Origin: Alteriqipengyuania bathyomarina_B
GTDB taxonomy: Bacteria; Pseudomonadota; Alphaproteobacteria; Sphingomonadales; Sphingomonadaceae
Assembly (NCBI RefSeq): GCF_038594605.1
Contig: NZ_JBCFZM010000003.1
Span: 124,001 to 188,000, forward strand
Reading direction: 5' to 3'
Length of the DNA: 64,000 bases
Numbering within the stretch: the first letter of the stretch is position 1; every line of letters begins with the position of its first letter. The notes under the pieces were generated by a model. The model ran no database searches. It was not told where the DNA came from and was given only the letters and a program-made list of their open reading frames with translations. Both the position numbers and the translations under genes were made by a program. Shown here piece after piece: positions 32,796 to 40,679 of this stretch.

Positions 32796-33866
32796 TCATT
32801 GTGGCTCGGCAACCATATGAAGGAGTTCGAGCACTTCCGCAGGGATCTCGCTCAAGGCGTCGGAAGCTAGAGGCTGCTTCTCTCGCATGACCTCATCATT
32901 ATACTCCGCTGCCCTGATGGCGAAATGGCCCTCAAGCTCCGAACGCGACCAAGGGGTCATGTCCCCGTTCGGAGGCAGGGCATCTCCGCGCAACGTCCTT
33001 GCCGGTGTCAGGGTCAGGAGACCAAGCTTGCCGCCCACCAGCTTCTTAAAATATCGACCGAAGCGAGCGTCGCTGTCTGCGTGCTGGACATTGCCGGATA
33101 TGGCTGCGTCAAGGCGCTCGACAAGCTTGGCAGTCGCTTCCTTGTCGAGCCCGGACTTGATTTCCACCTCGGTCAGTCGCCTTGCCCAGGTCGGTGGAGA
33201 CAGATCGTCAAGTTTCGCCAGGGCATCGCGAGCCGCTCGCTGATAGCCTGGGAGCGCTACGGCGCTCTCCGCGACATGCCAGCCGAGTATCATCCGCGTG
33301 CCCACGTCGAGAACGACGAACAAGATCCAAGGCCGACCATCCCCCTGCGGGGCGCTGATAGCCGAACAATCGAAGCGCAGAGCGTGACCTGCCTCGCCCG
33401 TAGCCTTGACGCGCCGAATCTCTGTCTCGACGATACGGCGCAAGACCATTGGGCTCGGCGCGGAGGTTGGATCAACTCCAGCTGCTTCGACCATGTGGCG
33501 GGTCAACTGGGCGACAGACGCATCGGCGTGGGCGCGAACGACCTTACCAACAACGGCTTGAAGGGCGTTCACGACCTCCCCTTTGGACGGTCGAGCCCGA
33601 GCTGACGCGCCTGACCCTCGGCGCACCGCGAGAGAACCAAGCGATGGGTGGTCGCGCCAGGCAGCCGCAAGCCTGTAAAAGCGACTGATGCTCACGTTCG
33701 CAGTTCGGCATGCCTCTTCAATGTCGAGTTCCCCGTCGCGCCACCCTTCTATCGCATCGATCCGACGTCGCGCCAGATCGCGCCGGGAAGGTGATAGTAG
33801 CTTCCACTCCTCTTCATCAGTGGCCGGGAGCGAGCTGGGCAGCGACACCGATGCGCCGCCTTTCAT
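32796..33866 (-). CDS. Transposase-like protein B, Mu/TnsB-type integrase fold lacking full triad
   Basis: A 356-residue protein. N-terminal HTH segments (IEEACRTANVSISRFYRLAA) precede an rve-like core: HALRFDCSAISAPQGDGRPW (D166 at the first catalytic position), ILFVVLDVGTRMILGWHVAE, then HADSDARFGRYFKKL where the second Asp would fall. No third Glu helix is recognisable before the end. The same domain order is found in protein A. About half the length of an active TnsB. It lies between cargo and tnsA, transcribed away from tnsA. The role is unknown; domestication into a target-choice or regulatory factor is possible. Confidence 0.6.
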   Translation of the reverse strand: MKGGASVSLPSSLPATDEEEWKLLSPSRRDLARRRIDAIEGWRDGELDIEEACRTANVSISRFYRLAAAWRDHPSLGSLAVRRGSGASARARPSKGEVVNALQAVVGKVVRAHADASVAQLTRHMVEAAGVDPTSAPSPMVLRRIVETEIRRVKATGEAGHALRFDCSAISAPQGDGRPWILFVVLDVGTRMILGWHVAESAVALPGYQRAARDALAKLDDLSPPTWARRLTEVEIKSGLDKEATAKLVERLDAAISGNVQHADSDARFGRYFKKLVGGKLGLLTLTPARTLRGDALPPNGDMTPWSRSELEGHFAIRAAEYNDEVMREKQPLASDALSEIPAEVLELLHMVAEPQ

Positions 33867-34231
33867 GTCTCGCTTGCCACCATATGCCAGTGGTGGGCGA
33901 GCGAAGATGCTGACGTCGTTTTCTCATCCATACCTGCCGAGTTAACACAAAAATTCTACATGCCAATGCGAATCTCCTTGCTTTTCTGAAACGCACTTTC
34001 TAAATGCCAACGCACTAAGGGAGATGTGCGTATGAGCATTGAGATCGAACCACCGGCGAACAAGAGTAAGCCGAAGGGTGAATGCCCGTTCGCTGATAGC
34101 GAGCATTCAGAGCGCGATCATGATCGCGGATCTGCCGAGCGGAAAAATGCGGAAGATGGGCACACGAACTACGTTCGGGCGGATCTCACCGCTACGCGAG
34201 TTGGTTCAGCCCGCTCCATCCCGCCGATGCG
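33867..34231. promoter_or_regulatory. tns operon upstream region with direct repeats
   Basis: This 365-bp gap holds two direct repeats, TTCTACATGCCAATGCGA (33953-33970) and TTCTAAATGCCAACGCAC (33998-34015), sharing TTCTA-ATGCCAA-GC, 45 bp apart; a weaker ATATGCCAG lies at 33881. They resemble an operator upstream of tnsA. A GTG/ATG frame (34026/34032-34322, MSIEIEPPANKSKPKGEC...) with AAGGGAG upstream overlaps the tnsA start and could be a leader peptide. Another frame upstream of tnsA reads through to about 34200, so the true tnsA N-terminus may be longer. Confidence 0.4.
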
Positions 34232-35143
34232 ATGGAACCGACACCCGAGCATCTCGGCGATGCGTTCGCGGCGCACCTCCCCTTGGCGGTGGACCCCGGT
34301 CAGCGGGAGGTCCGTGTCGTGACCATCAGCCATCCGCAAAGATCTCAGGCCATCCCCGATCTTCGGGATGAAGCCCAGCCAGCGGACGGACGCCGGCTTG
34401 TTCGGACCGGCACTGGCGAGACCGATAATCCTCCGCTCGGCCACATCGTGGTGTTCCGCCACGGCGGGACGGAGAGACCAGTGGTGACGCGCGGAGGTCT
34501 CCATCTGCGTTTCCGCATGCCGTCGGTGAAGACCGGAATGACGGAAGTCGGCGAGGGAAGGGGAGAGGAACTGCTCGCCATGCAGTGCGAAGTCGATGGC
34601 AACATCGTCCAGTTCAAATGCCATCCCTACAAATTCGACATCGCATTCGGCGGGCCGCGTTTCACCTATCGTCCCGATCTCGCGATCCTCTACCGCGATG
34701 GTCGGATCGAGATAGTCGAGGTCAAACGCACTCCGGACGATCTCAGCACCGACGACAAGGTCAGCTTGGCGAGAGTTCGGGAATTCGTCCGCAGGTGTGG
34801 CTGGGAGTTCTCCATCCGCTACCTCGAGGATATTCGCGGTTCGAGATGGCGTGAACACAACGTCGCCAACATCTTCGGACGTCGCGCAATGGCACTGACC
34901 AACCATGAGAGTTCACGCGCGCAGGCAGTCCGAGCGAAGATGCAGCAGATGGGATGGGGCGACCTGATCAGCCTCGTCGCTCAACATGATCGCAAGCACG
35001 GCAATGCGGTCGTCGAGCGTCTCATCGCTGGCGGACTGTTCACCGTCGACTTCGATAAGCCATTCCACGACCGCACCATTCTAAGTCCCACGCCGATCGT
35101 CGCGTCGCGACCGCTGCCGGGATTCGAAGGGATAGCAGCATGA
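34232..35143 (+). CDS. tnsA: TnsA-like endonuclease of Tn7-like transposon
   Basis: A 303-residue protein that, with TnsB, cuts the 5' strands at the transposon ends, giving cut-and-paste transposition. The core starts near residue 93: FRMPSVKTGMTEVGEGRGEE (catalytic Glu about 112), then FTYRPDLAILYRDGRIEIVE (D149) and EVKRTPDDL (E163, K165), a restriction-endonuclease-like site. The C-terminal winged-helix part (NVANIFGRRAMA ... WGDLISLV) is the TnsC-binding region in the family. The first 90 residues are an unusual extension and ATG 34232 has no good ribosome site, so the start is uncertain. Overlaps tnsB by ATGA. Confidence 0.85.
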   Translation: MEPTPEHLGDAFAAHLPLAVDPGQREVRVVTISHPQRSQAIPDLRDEAQPADGRRLVRTGTGETDNPPLGHIVVFRHGGTERPVVTRGGLHLRFRMPSVKTGMTEVGEGRGEELLAMQCEVDGNIVQFKCHPYKFDIAFGGPRFTYRPDLAILYRDGRIEIVEVKRTPDDLSTDDKVSLARVREFVRRCGWEFSIRYLEDIRGSRWREHNVANIFGRRAMALTNHESSRAQAVRAKMQQMGWGDLISLVAQHDRKHGNAVVERLIAGGLFTVDFDKPFHDRTILSPTPIVASRPLPGFEGIAA

Positions 35144-36618
35144 CAAGACCTCTCGCCTACCCTCAAGAGAAAGGGGATCCCGTCGAGATCCTCGGCCGCG
35201 ATTACTACTTCGAACGCGTCGATCCCGACCACGCGGTCACATATCGCGCGCCCTACGGCGCCTCCTATCCCGACTTCATGGTCGATGACGATAACGGACA
35301 TCCCCGCAAGCCCACCACGGCTGATATGAATGCCATCTTCGCACAGGACGGCATCATCTTCCGCTCGAAGCCCTCCAGCAACGAAAGCCGGCGGCTTGCG
35401 CGAAACATGGAACTGGACGCCGAGCAGTGCCGGACGATGGACGCGAAATCGCCGCTGCGGGTCGCGATCAGCCTCTTCTGCGACGACAACTGCGGCTCCC
35501 TGTCCGACGACGCCATGTTTCCGGTCATCCGCCGCGCGGTCTCCCAGCCGGGTATTGCTGCGCTAAATCCCACGGGATGGGAGCCGCACCCAACCACAGT
35601 TCGCGAATGGCTGCGGGAACGCGGGGAACCGGGAAGGCGCAAGCCGCGCGATGGCGTGTCGATGGCCGGTCGCTACCTGCGTTCGATCGTCAGCAGACAC
35701 CCGGTCGAGTTGATCCTCTATCACATGATGTCCGCCTGTCTCGCGAATGACCGGGATCAGATCCAGAGCTTCTACGACTGCTACGTGGCCGACCTGTGGA
35801 AGGTCAGCAACGGCAAGCCGCTGGACCGTCCGATGCTCGTCGAAGGTGAGGACGGAACCTGGAGCGTCGGCGACAAGGCCGCCGAATATCCCAGGCCGTC
35901 GACACCCTATAAGGCCGTTCACTACACCACCTTCTGGCGCCGGGTCCGCGATATGCGCACCCCGAAGCTTTTCGGCCTCGCGACTACCGAGAGGGGAAAG
36001 CGCGCGCGCTACGGTGGTGGTGGCTTCAGCGAGCGACCGTCGTTCGGTTCGCTATGCGAGGCGGATGAAACGCCCGTTCCCTACGTCTTCCTCGTCGATG
36101 ACGACACCGGCATCGGCATGGGTTCGGCAACGATGACCCTCATGGCCGAATGCAGCACGACGGCATTGGTCGGATGGGATCTGTGCGCCGAGGCGGCTTC
36201 GAGTGCCTCCCTGCTGCGCACCGTCAGGCACGCCAACTCGATCAAGGAGGTTCCCGCTGATCTGCTCGAGAAATTCCCGGACCTGCCTTTCGTCAGACTA
36301 CGTCCCGACCGCATCAAGGTCGACAATTCCGCAGGCGCGCACTCCCGTCATTTCGAGGACGCGTGCGCGGAAGCCTACATTCAGGTCAACTTCACCGGGA
36401 AGGAGCATCCCACGCATAAGGGTCTCATCGAGAGGACCATCGGGACGATCCTCCAGATGCTCTTCAAGAAGCTTCCGAGCCACAATTACGACATCGCCCT
36501 GATGCGAAAGTTCGGATTCGATCCGGACAAGCAGATCCTCTGCACGATCTCGCAGGCGCGGGAACTGCTCGACCGGGCCTGCTTCACCTACAACATCACG
36601 AGGCACAAGGGCCTGTGA
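35140..36618 (+). CDS. tnsB: TnsB-like transposase, N-terminal and catalytic part
   Basis: A 492-residue product holding the DNA-binding and catalytic domains of the DDE transposase that joins 3' ends. HTH-like segments (PHPTTVREWLRERGEPGRRK) precede the RNase-H core with D309 in SLCEADETPVP, D395 in IKVDNSAGAHSRHFED and E431 in GLIERTIGTILQML, a DD35E triad. The frame ends TGA right after YNITRHKGL, the conserved segment that in relatives continues as H-x-GL-x(4)-P-x(2)-W. That continuation lies in the next frame, beginning at the overlapping GTG. So TnsB is encoded in two parts. Confidence 0.88.
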   Translation: MTRPLAYPQEKGDPVEILGRDYYFERVDPDHAVTYRAPYGASYPDFMVDDDNGHPRKPTTADMNAIFAQDGIIFRSKPSSNESRRLARNMELDAEQCRTMDAKSPLRVAISLFCDDNCGSLSDDAMFPVIRRAVSQPGIAALNPTGWEPHPTTVREWLRERGEPGRRKPRDGVSMAGRYLRSIVSRHPVELILYHMMSACLANDRDQIQSFYDCYVADLWKVSNGKPLDRPMLVEGEDGTWSVGDKAAEYPRPSTPYKAVHYTTFWRRVRDMRTPKLFGLATTERGKRARYGGGGFSERPSFGSLCEADETPVPYVFLVDDDTGIGMGSATMTLMAECSTTALVGWDLCAEAASSASLLRTVRHANSIKEVPADLLEKFPDLPFVRLRPDRIKVDNSAGAHSRHFEDACAEAYIQVNFTGKEHPTHKGLIERTIGTILQMLFKKLPSHNYDIALMRKFGFDPDKQILCTISQARELLDRACFTYNITRHKGL

Positions 36619-37538
36619 ACCGGCAACCCCTCCTGATGTGGCGCAAGGCCACCGCTACCCGCGCGCCCAATGTCATCGCGGATCTCGACGAGTTCGATCG
36701 CAACATGGGCTGCGTGAAGTTCGACGCTGCCGTCTACGCGACCGGGGTCGTTTTCATGCACAACCGGTATTCGTGCCATGAAATGGGTGAGATCGTCGGG
36801 CTCTTCGAGCGCGGCGCCATTCCCGAAGGAGACGTCACACCGAAGCAGCCCCGCAGGAACCAAAATCCGCACCGCAAGGTCACCGCACGTGGCAAGCTGA
36901 AATTCGATCCGGATGACCTCGGGGTAGTCCATCTCTGGATCCCATTCGGCGAACACAAGCGGTGGGTGACGCTCAAGTGCGACAATCCGGACATGGCTGG
37001 CGTTCCCGTCTGGTTGCACGAGAAGTGCATGGAGCTGGCGAACATCGAGGCCGACGAATTCTGCTCTAAGGAGGAGCAGGCGGTTTTCCGCGCCAAGCTG
37101 TTCGACATGATCTCGAATGTGAACGAGAAAGCGTCGGCGAAAAACCGCAAGCTCCTCGGCCGAGCCTTGGCGGATAAATCGACGGCGGCGTCATTGCGGC
37201 GCTACGTCGAACTCACGCCCGAGGAAGGCGAGGACACCCCCGCTGTTGAGACCCGGACCGATACCGACCCCCAGGACATCCATCCGTTCGAGCCGGACGC
37301 GTGCGTCATCGACAATGCCCTTGCGGGAAGTCGGCGCAAGGACGCGGGAGACATGACCCCGCGGCCCAGGAAAATGGCGAAGCAGACGCCCAAGACGTGG
37401 GCAGAGATGCAGCGCGCGAAGAAGAGGGGTGTCCCGGTCCGCGCGCGCAATGAAAACGGCAGAGCGAACTCGAGAACGCGGCGAGAGGCGCCGCCGCGTC
37501 GATCCTCGGGAAGAGGCCTTACATGGAAGGAGAAGTGA
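36615..37538 (+). CDS. TnsB-like transposase, C-terminal part in separate frame
   Basis: A 307-residue frame starting GTG 36615, overlapping the previous stop as GTGA. Its first residues VNRQPLLMWRKA complete the motif interrupted at the end of the first frame. A Mu-C-like beta-barrel follows (VKFDAAVYATGVVFMHNRYS, DPDDLGVVHLWIPFGEHKRW) and a basic C-terminal tail that in Tn7 contacts TnsC. Either translational coupling yields two polypeptides, or a single-base indel broke the gene, or frameshifting joins them; no canonical slippery heptamer is present. Stop and the tnsC ATG share one base. Confidence 0.8.
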   Translation: MNRQPLLMWRKATATRAPNVIADLDEFDRNMGCVKFDAAVYATGVVFMHNRYSCHEMGEIVGLFERGAIPEGDVTPKQPRRNQNPHRKVTARGKLKFDPDDLGVVHLWIPFGEHKRWVTLKCDNPDMAGVPVWLHEKCMELANIEADEFCSKEEQAVFRAKLFDMISNVNEKASAKNRKLLGRALADKSTAASLRRYVELTPEEGEDTPAVETRTDTDPQDIHPFEPDACVIDNALAGSRRKDAGDMTPRPRKMAKQTPKTWAEMQRAKKRGVPVRARNENGRANSRTRREAPPRRSSGRGLTWKEK

Positions 37539-38554
37539 TGAGCAAGAAAAGCGAAAAGGCCGAAATACAGGATGTCACTGAAGCTGATCAGTTGACCATC
37601 TCTCCGGCGATCAAGGATGCCTTCCGGTCGCTGCGCGACCAAAAGGTGGCCATGCGCTCGACTGCTGCGACCCGGGCGATCGCGGCATTCAACACGATCC
37701 GGCTTCCCTATCCCCGCCAGCTCGAAGCCATGCTGACCTTTCAAGAGGCTCAGGATCTTGGACGTGCAATGAAAGGACGCAGGCAGACAGCGATCTGTGT
37801 CTTCGACCCGCCACACACGGGAAAGACCACCGCGGCTGAAACCTTCGTGGACGTGGCTAACGAAGGCGCCGAGGAAGGAATTAGGCCGGTCGTCTTCATG
37901 AGTTTCGGCAGTGGTGGCGGGCCGAGCGACATGTATCGCGCGATCCTGAAAATCCTCGGCGAAGGCTTCCCGGCGACAAAGGACCTCGAAATCCTCCGTG
38001 ATCGCGCCTGCGAGGCGATGCGGCATGCCCGCACAGATCTCCTCATGATCGATGAAGCGCACGAGGGAGGCAAGGGATCGGCCTACGGCCCGCGCCTCAC
38101 GGCGGAGCTCAAGACGCTGCTTAATGGCGGACACGTGGGGATCGTCCTGCTCGGGACCGAAAAGGCAGAAGAGATGATCAGCAAGGACCAAGAGTTCCTC
38201 ATGCGGACCATGGCACCGTGTCGTCTCGGAGCACTCGACTGGGCAGTCGACGAAGACAGGGACCTGTGGATCGGATTCCTGTCAAAGCTCGATGAAGAGA
38301 TGATCCGGATCGGCATCATTGCCGAACCGACCGGCCTCGCCGATGAGGAACTGGCGCTGGCTCTCTGGCAGGCATGCGACGGGATCATCGGCCAGCTCAT
38401 GAGCGTGGTGAGACAGGCGCTGCGCATCTCGATCCACGACGACCGCGATTTCATCTCTGTCGACGATCTCGTAGTCGCAGTCGATGACTGGTCGATCTCG
38501 CTCGGGCTGTGCGATACCAATCCGCTAGAGCGCCTCCTCCTCGAAGCAGCCTGA
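37538..38554 (+). CDS. tnsC: TnsC-like AAA+ ATPase regulator
   Basis: A 338-residue ATPase. ATG 37538 is chosen for its AAGGAG and the TGATG overlap. It has Walker A FDPPHTGKTTAAE (GKT at 95-97), Walker B TDLLMIDEAHEG (around 167-175), a sensor-type segment VGIVLLGTEKAEEM and an arginine-rich lid. TnsC polymerises on target DNA and passes the target signal from TniQ/TnsD to TnsAB. Three bases separate it from tniQ. Confidence 0.9.
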   Translation: MSKKSEKAEIQDVTEADQLTISPAIKDAFRSLRDQKVAMRSTAATRAIAAFNTIRLPYPRQLEAMLTFQEAQDLGRAMKGRRQTAICVFDPPHTGKTTAAETFVDVANEGAEEGIRPVVFMSFGSGGGPSDMYRAILKILGEGFPATKDLEILRDRACEAMRHARTDLLMIDEAHEGGKGSAYGPRLTAELKTLLNGGHVGIVLLGTEKAEEMISKDQEFLMRTMAPCRLGALDWAVDEDRDLWIGFLSKLDEEMIRIGIIAEPTGLADEELALALWQACDGIIGQLMSVVRQALRISIHDDRDFISVDDLVVAVDDWSISLGLCDTNPLERLLLEAA

Positions 38555-38557
38555 CGC

Positions 38558-40456
38558 ATGCTCGCTCTGGCCGATATCTCGCAGGAACTGCTGCGTGGGG
38601 AACGTTCGACAGACGATGCTCCTCGTCGGCTGCTCTATCGGGACCGGGTTTCCTTCTCCTTCAGAGATGGGGAATCCCTGCGAGGCGGCATGGCCCGAGC
38701 CTGTGAACTCGCCGGCGCGCCGAACAGCTGGACGGTCCTGCGGGAAGTCGGGCTCAAGCACCGAAATCGGGTGCTAGTTTCCGAGGATCCCGACATCGAT
38801 ATCGGCGCACTCGCGGAGGCGCTTGGCGTCACGCGCGAAGAGGTGGCCGCCAGACAATATCCCGAAAAGGAGAACGGAGCCCGGGAATACTTCGGAATGA
38901 TCGTTCCCGCAGGCAGCATCGAAAGCCGTGCAAGGAGATATTCGCCCACGTTCCTTCGTGACCGAGGATATCATCTCGCTGCTTGGGAGCTGAAGTTCCT
39001 CCCCTTCTGTCCGGTGACCTGGGACATCCTGCTGCAACACTGCGATGCGTGCCGATCGCAGCCTCCGCAGGCGCAGGGGTGGGTCAGGACGCTCACGCCC
39101 GTCGATCGTTGCGACGAGTGCGGGAGAAGGCTGGCCGAAAGATCGACGTCGAACGTATCCGAGGGACTGCGGCCAGCACTCGAGATTATCTCGTGTCTAG
39201 TGCGCTGCACGGAGAAGGAACGCGCGTCAGTTTTCGACTTACTCCCGAGTGATCTCGGGAGGGCTGATCCGCAGGCACTGCTTGACGTGATCCTGGGGCT
39301 AGCGAAGCACATGGAAGCCCCTTCCACCGAAGAGGATGGTGACCCGCAGGTGATCCGCCTCCATCGAGCTTGCAAGGCCGTCCAAAGCTGGCCGACTGGT
39401 CTGGATGACATCGAGTTCAGTGCATCACCCACAGGCCAGACCCTTCCGCCGCTAATGCAGAGCTACGCAGCCTTGGGAGTAGAGCCGGCTATCGATGCGG
39501 CCGAGGCGGAATACGCGAGCATCAGGGCAATGAACCACTCAACTTGTGGCGACGAACTCGATCGGATCGTCGGGCTAAGAGAGGCTTCTGCGATTTCAGG
39601 GTTGGAAGACGACACGCTTCGCGCCGCGTGGGAAGCGTGCCTGATCACCCGGAGGTATCGCGCTCATGGTAATAGATTGCTTCCCGCTTTCGAGGTGCGA
39701 GAATTGCTGGCATTCGCTGAAGCGTGGAGAACCCGAGTGAGCGCATCATCGGTTGCCTCGCGTTTCGGGCTTCCGAAATATGCCATCGAGCAATGCGTAA
39801 TACGGGGGCACCTCATCCCCACCGCGCTCAGCCTGCCGGGATCGGGCTACTTCTTCTCTAAACAAGCCGCCGATCGCTTCTGCGATGAGACATCTCTGAA
39901 GCAGCCCGCACCTCACGTTGCGACGGTCGCTTTATATGATCTGATGCGACTGGTCTCGGGTAGACTGAAGCCCTGGGGTGAAGTCCTGAGTGCGGTAGCG
40001 CTTGGCCGAATTTCGGCAAAGCTCGAGCCGGGAGATGATAATCAGTTAGCCAAGCGGCTTCAGATCGACGAAAGTTCCGCGAAAGATCTCATCGGAAAAG
40101 TGGCCGCCAAGGGGGCGCCCTCTTTGTGCGGCTTGTCATCTACCATCTGCCAATCCGATGCTTATGAAGTGTTGAATTGCTCGGCGACGAGTTCCGGCAT
40201 GCTGGACGGTATCGCCAGCACGGGCATCAATCCAAAGCTATTTCCCCTTGAGCTTGTCGCCAAACGTGCCGGAGAGGTCGCGGCAACCTCGGAGATAGCG
40301 AAGCATCTCGACCTGGATCCGACGCGGACCTCGCGCCTCCTGAGTGCCGCGCGGGTCCGAGAGATCGTTCCGGGTGGTTGGGACCGTGCTCATGCTTTCG
40401 AACTGATCAATCGCGCAACGCTGATACGCGACGCACAACTCTCGTTGGGTTTCTGA
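38558..40456 (+). CDS. tniQ: TniQ/TnsD-like target-site selector
   Basis: A 632-residue protein. The N-terminus is TniQ-like (RVSFSFRDGESLRGGMARAC, ARRYSPTFLRDRGYHLAAWE), followed by a zinc-ribbon region (LKFLPFCPVTWDILLQHCDA, CRSQPPQ, VDRCDECGRRL) with some family cysteines substituted. The long C-terminal half has several HTH segments (SSVASRFGLPKYAIEQCVIR; SEIAKHLDLDPTRTSRLLSA). Length fits TnsD-type proteins that read a specific chromosomal site rather than short CRISPR-coupled TniQ. The site would be the tRNA-Cys/eda junction. It ends 208 bp before the right terminus. Confidence 0.85.
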   Translation: MLALADISQELLRGERSTDDAPRRLLYRDRVSFSFRDGESLRGGMARACELAGAPNSWTVLREVGLKHRNRVLVSEDPDIDIGALAEALGVTREEVAARQYPEKENGAREYFGMIVPAGSIESRARRYSPTFLRDRGYHLAAWELKFLPFCPVTWDILLQHCDACRSQPPQAQGWVRTLTPVDRCDECGRRLAERSTSNVSEGLRPALEIISCLVRCTEKERASVFDLLPSDLGRADPQALLDVILGLAKHMEAPSTEEDGDPQVIRLHRACKAVQSWPTGLDDIEFSASPTGQTLPPLMQSYAALGVEPAIDAAEAEYASIRAMNHSTCGDELDRIVGLREASAISGLEDDTLRAAWEACLITRRYRAHGNRLLPAFEVRELLAFAEAWRTRVSASSVASRFGLPKYAIEQCVIRGHLIPTALSLPGSGYFFSKQAADRFCDETSLKQPAPHVATVALYDLMRLVSGRLKPWGEVLSAVALGRISAKLEPGDDNQLAKRLQIDESSAKDLIGKVAAKGAPSLCGLSSTICQSDAYEVLNCSATSSGMLDGIASTGINPKLFPLELVAKRAGEVAATSEIAKHLDLDPTRTSRLLSAARVREIVPGGWDRAHAFELINRATLIRDAQLSLGF

Positions 40457-40571
40457 TCCACCCCTTGGCCACGTGCCTCTGCGGCCAGCCGCCGAATTCC
40501 CATTGCCTCCCCGATAGATGGCGCACTTCATATGCGGAGGGTGAGCGTGTATCTGCAGAAATAGGTTGATC

Positions 40572-40592
40572 TGAGGGAAAACTACTGCAATC
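40572..40592 (-). repeat. Second right-end TnsB-site motif
   Basis: Read on the minus strand it is GATTGCA, eight variable bases, CCCTCA, exactly the spacing of the motif in both terminal repeats. It lies 67 bp inside the terminal copy. Multiple spaced copies at an end are typical for Tn7-family TnsB binding. Confidence 0.8.
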
Positions 40593-40638
40593 GGCCCCAA
40601 CGCGATTGTGAAAACATCCTTTGATTCCAGTTGGAATT

Positions 40639-40664
40639 TGAGGGGTTCTCAGTGCAATCTGATA
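40639..40664 (-). repeat. Right terminal inverted repeat with TnsB-site motif
   Basis: The inverted counterpart of 1425-1450, 22 of 26 positions identical, ending CTGATA on the plus strand. Contains the GATTGCA-N8-CCCTCA unit at 40639-40659. The element ends in TA rather than the usual TG/CA of Tn7 relatives. Confidence 0.9.
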
Positions 40665-40669
40665 TTTTC
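40665..40669. repeat. Target-site duplication, right copy (TTTTC)
   Basis: Identical to 1420-1424 on the other side of the element and directly adjacent to the terminal repeat. Confidence 0.9.
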
Positions 40670-40679
40670 AGCCAGGGAA

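Larger units (their letters stand above)
1425..40664 (+). mobile_element. 39.2-kb Tn7-like transposon carrying defence-like and metal-resistance cargo
   Basis: Both ends are visible. The left end begins TATCAGATTGCA and the right end is its inverted copy; the 26-bp terminal repeats match at 22 positions. A perfect 5-bp direct repeat TTTTC flanks the element, the duplication size made by TnsAB-type transposition. Within it, tnsA, tnsB, tnsC and tniQ are in order near the right end, and everything else is cargo. Deleting it joins the tRNA-Cys end to the convergent eda 3' end, which is a sensible ancestral locus. Unlike Tn7, the cargo lies between the tRNA-side end and tnsA, and the tns operon reads out towards the nearby end. 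No cas genes were found. Confidence 0.93.

Noticed and set aside
33867..34231. Left end of a smaller inner transposon next to tnsA
   Set aside because: The repeats here are direct, do not match the GATTGCA-N8-CCCTCA ends and have no matching target duplication; the true ends are at 1425 and 40664.
36600..36625. Programmed -1 ribosomal frameshift in tnsB
   Set aside because: The sequence before the stop (CAC AAG GGC CTG TGA) has no X_XXY_YYZ heptamer, so it is not proposed as the main explanation; GTGA coupling or an indel is simpler.
1425..40664. CRISPR-associated transposon (CAST)
   Set aside because: No repeat-spacer array and no Cas6/7/8/5 or Cas12k-like protein was seen; TniQ is long and TnsD-like.
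1345..40669. Tyrosine-integrase genomic island at tRNA-Cys
   Set aside because: No tyrosine recombinase is present and the tRNA 3' end is not repeated at the far boundary; the 5-bp duplication and tns genes explain the insertion.
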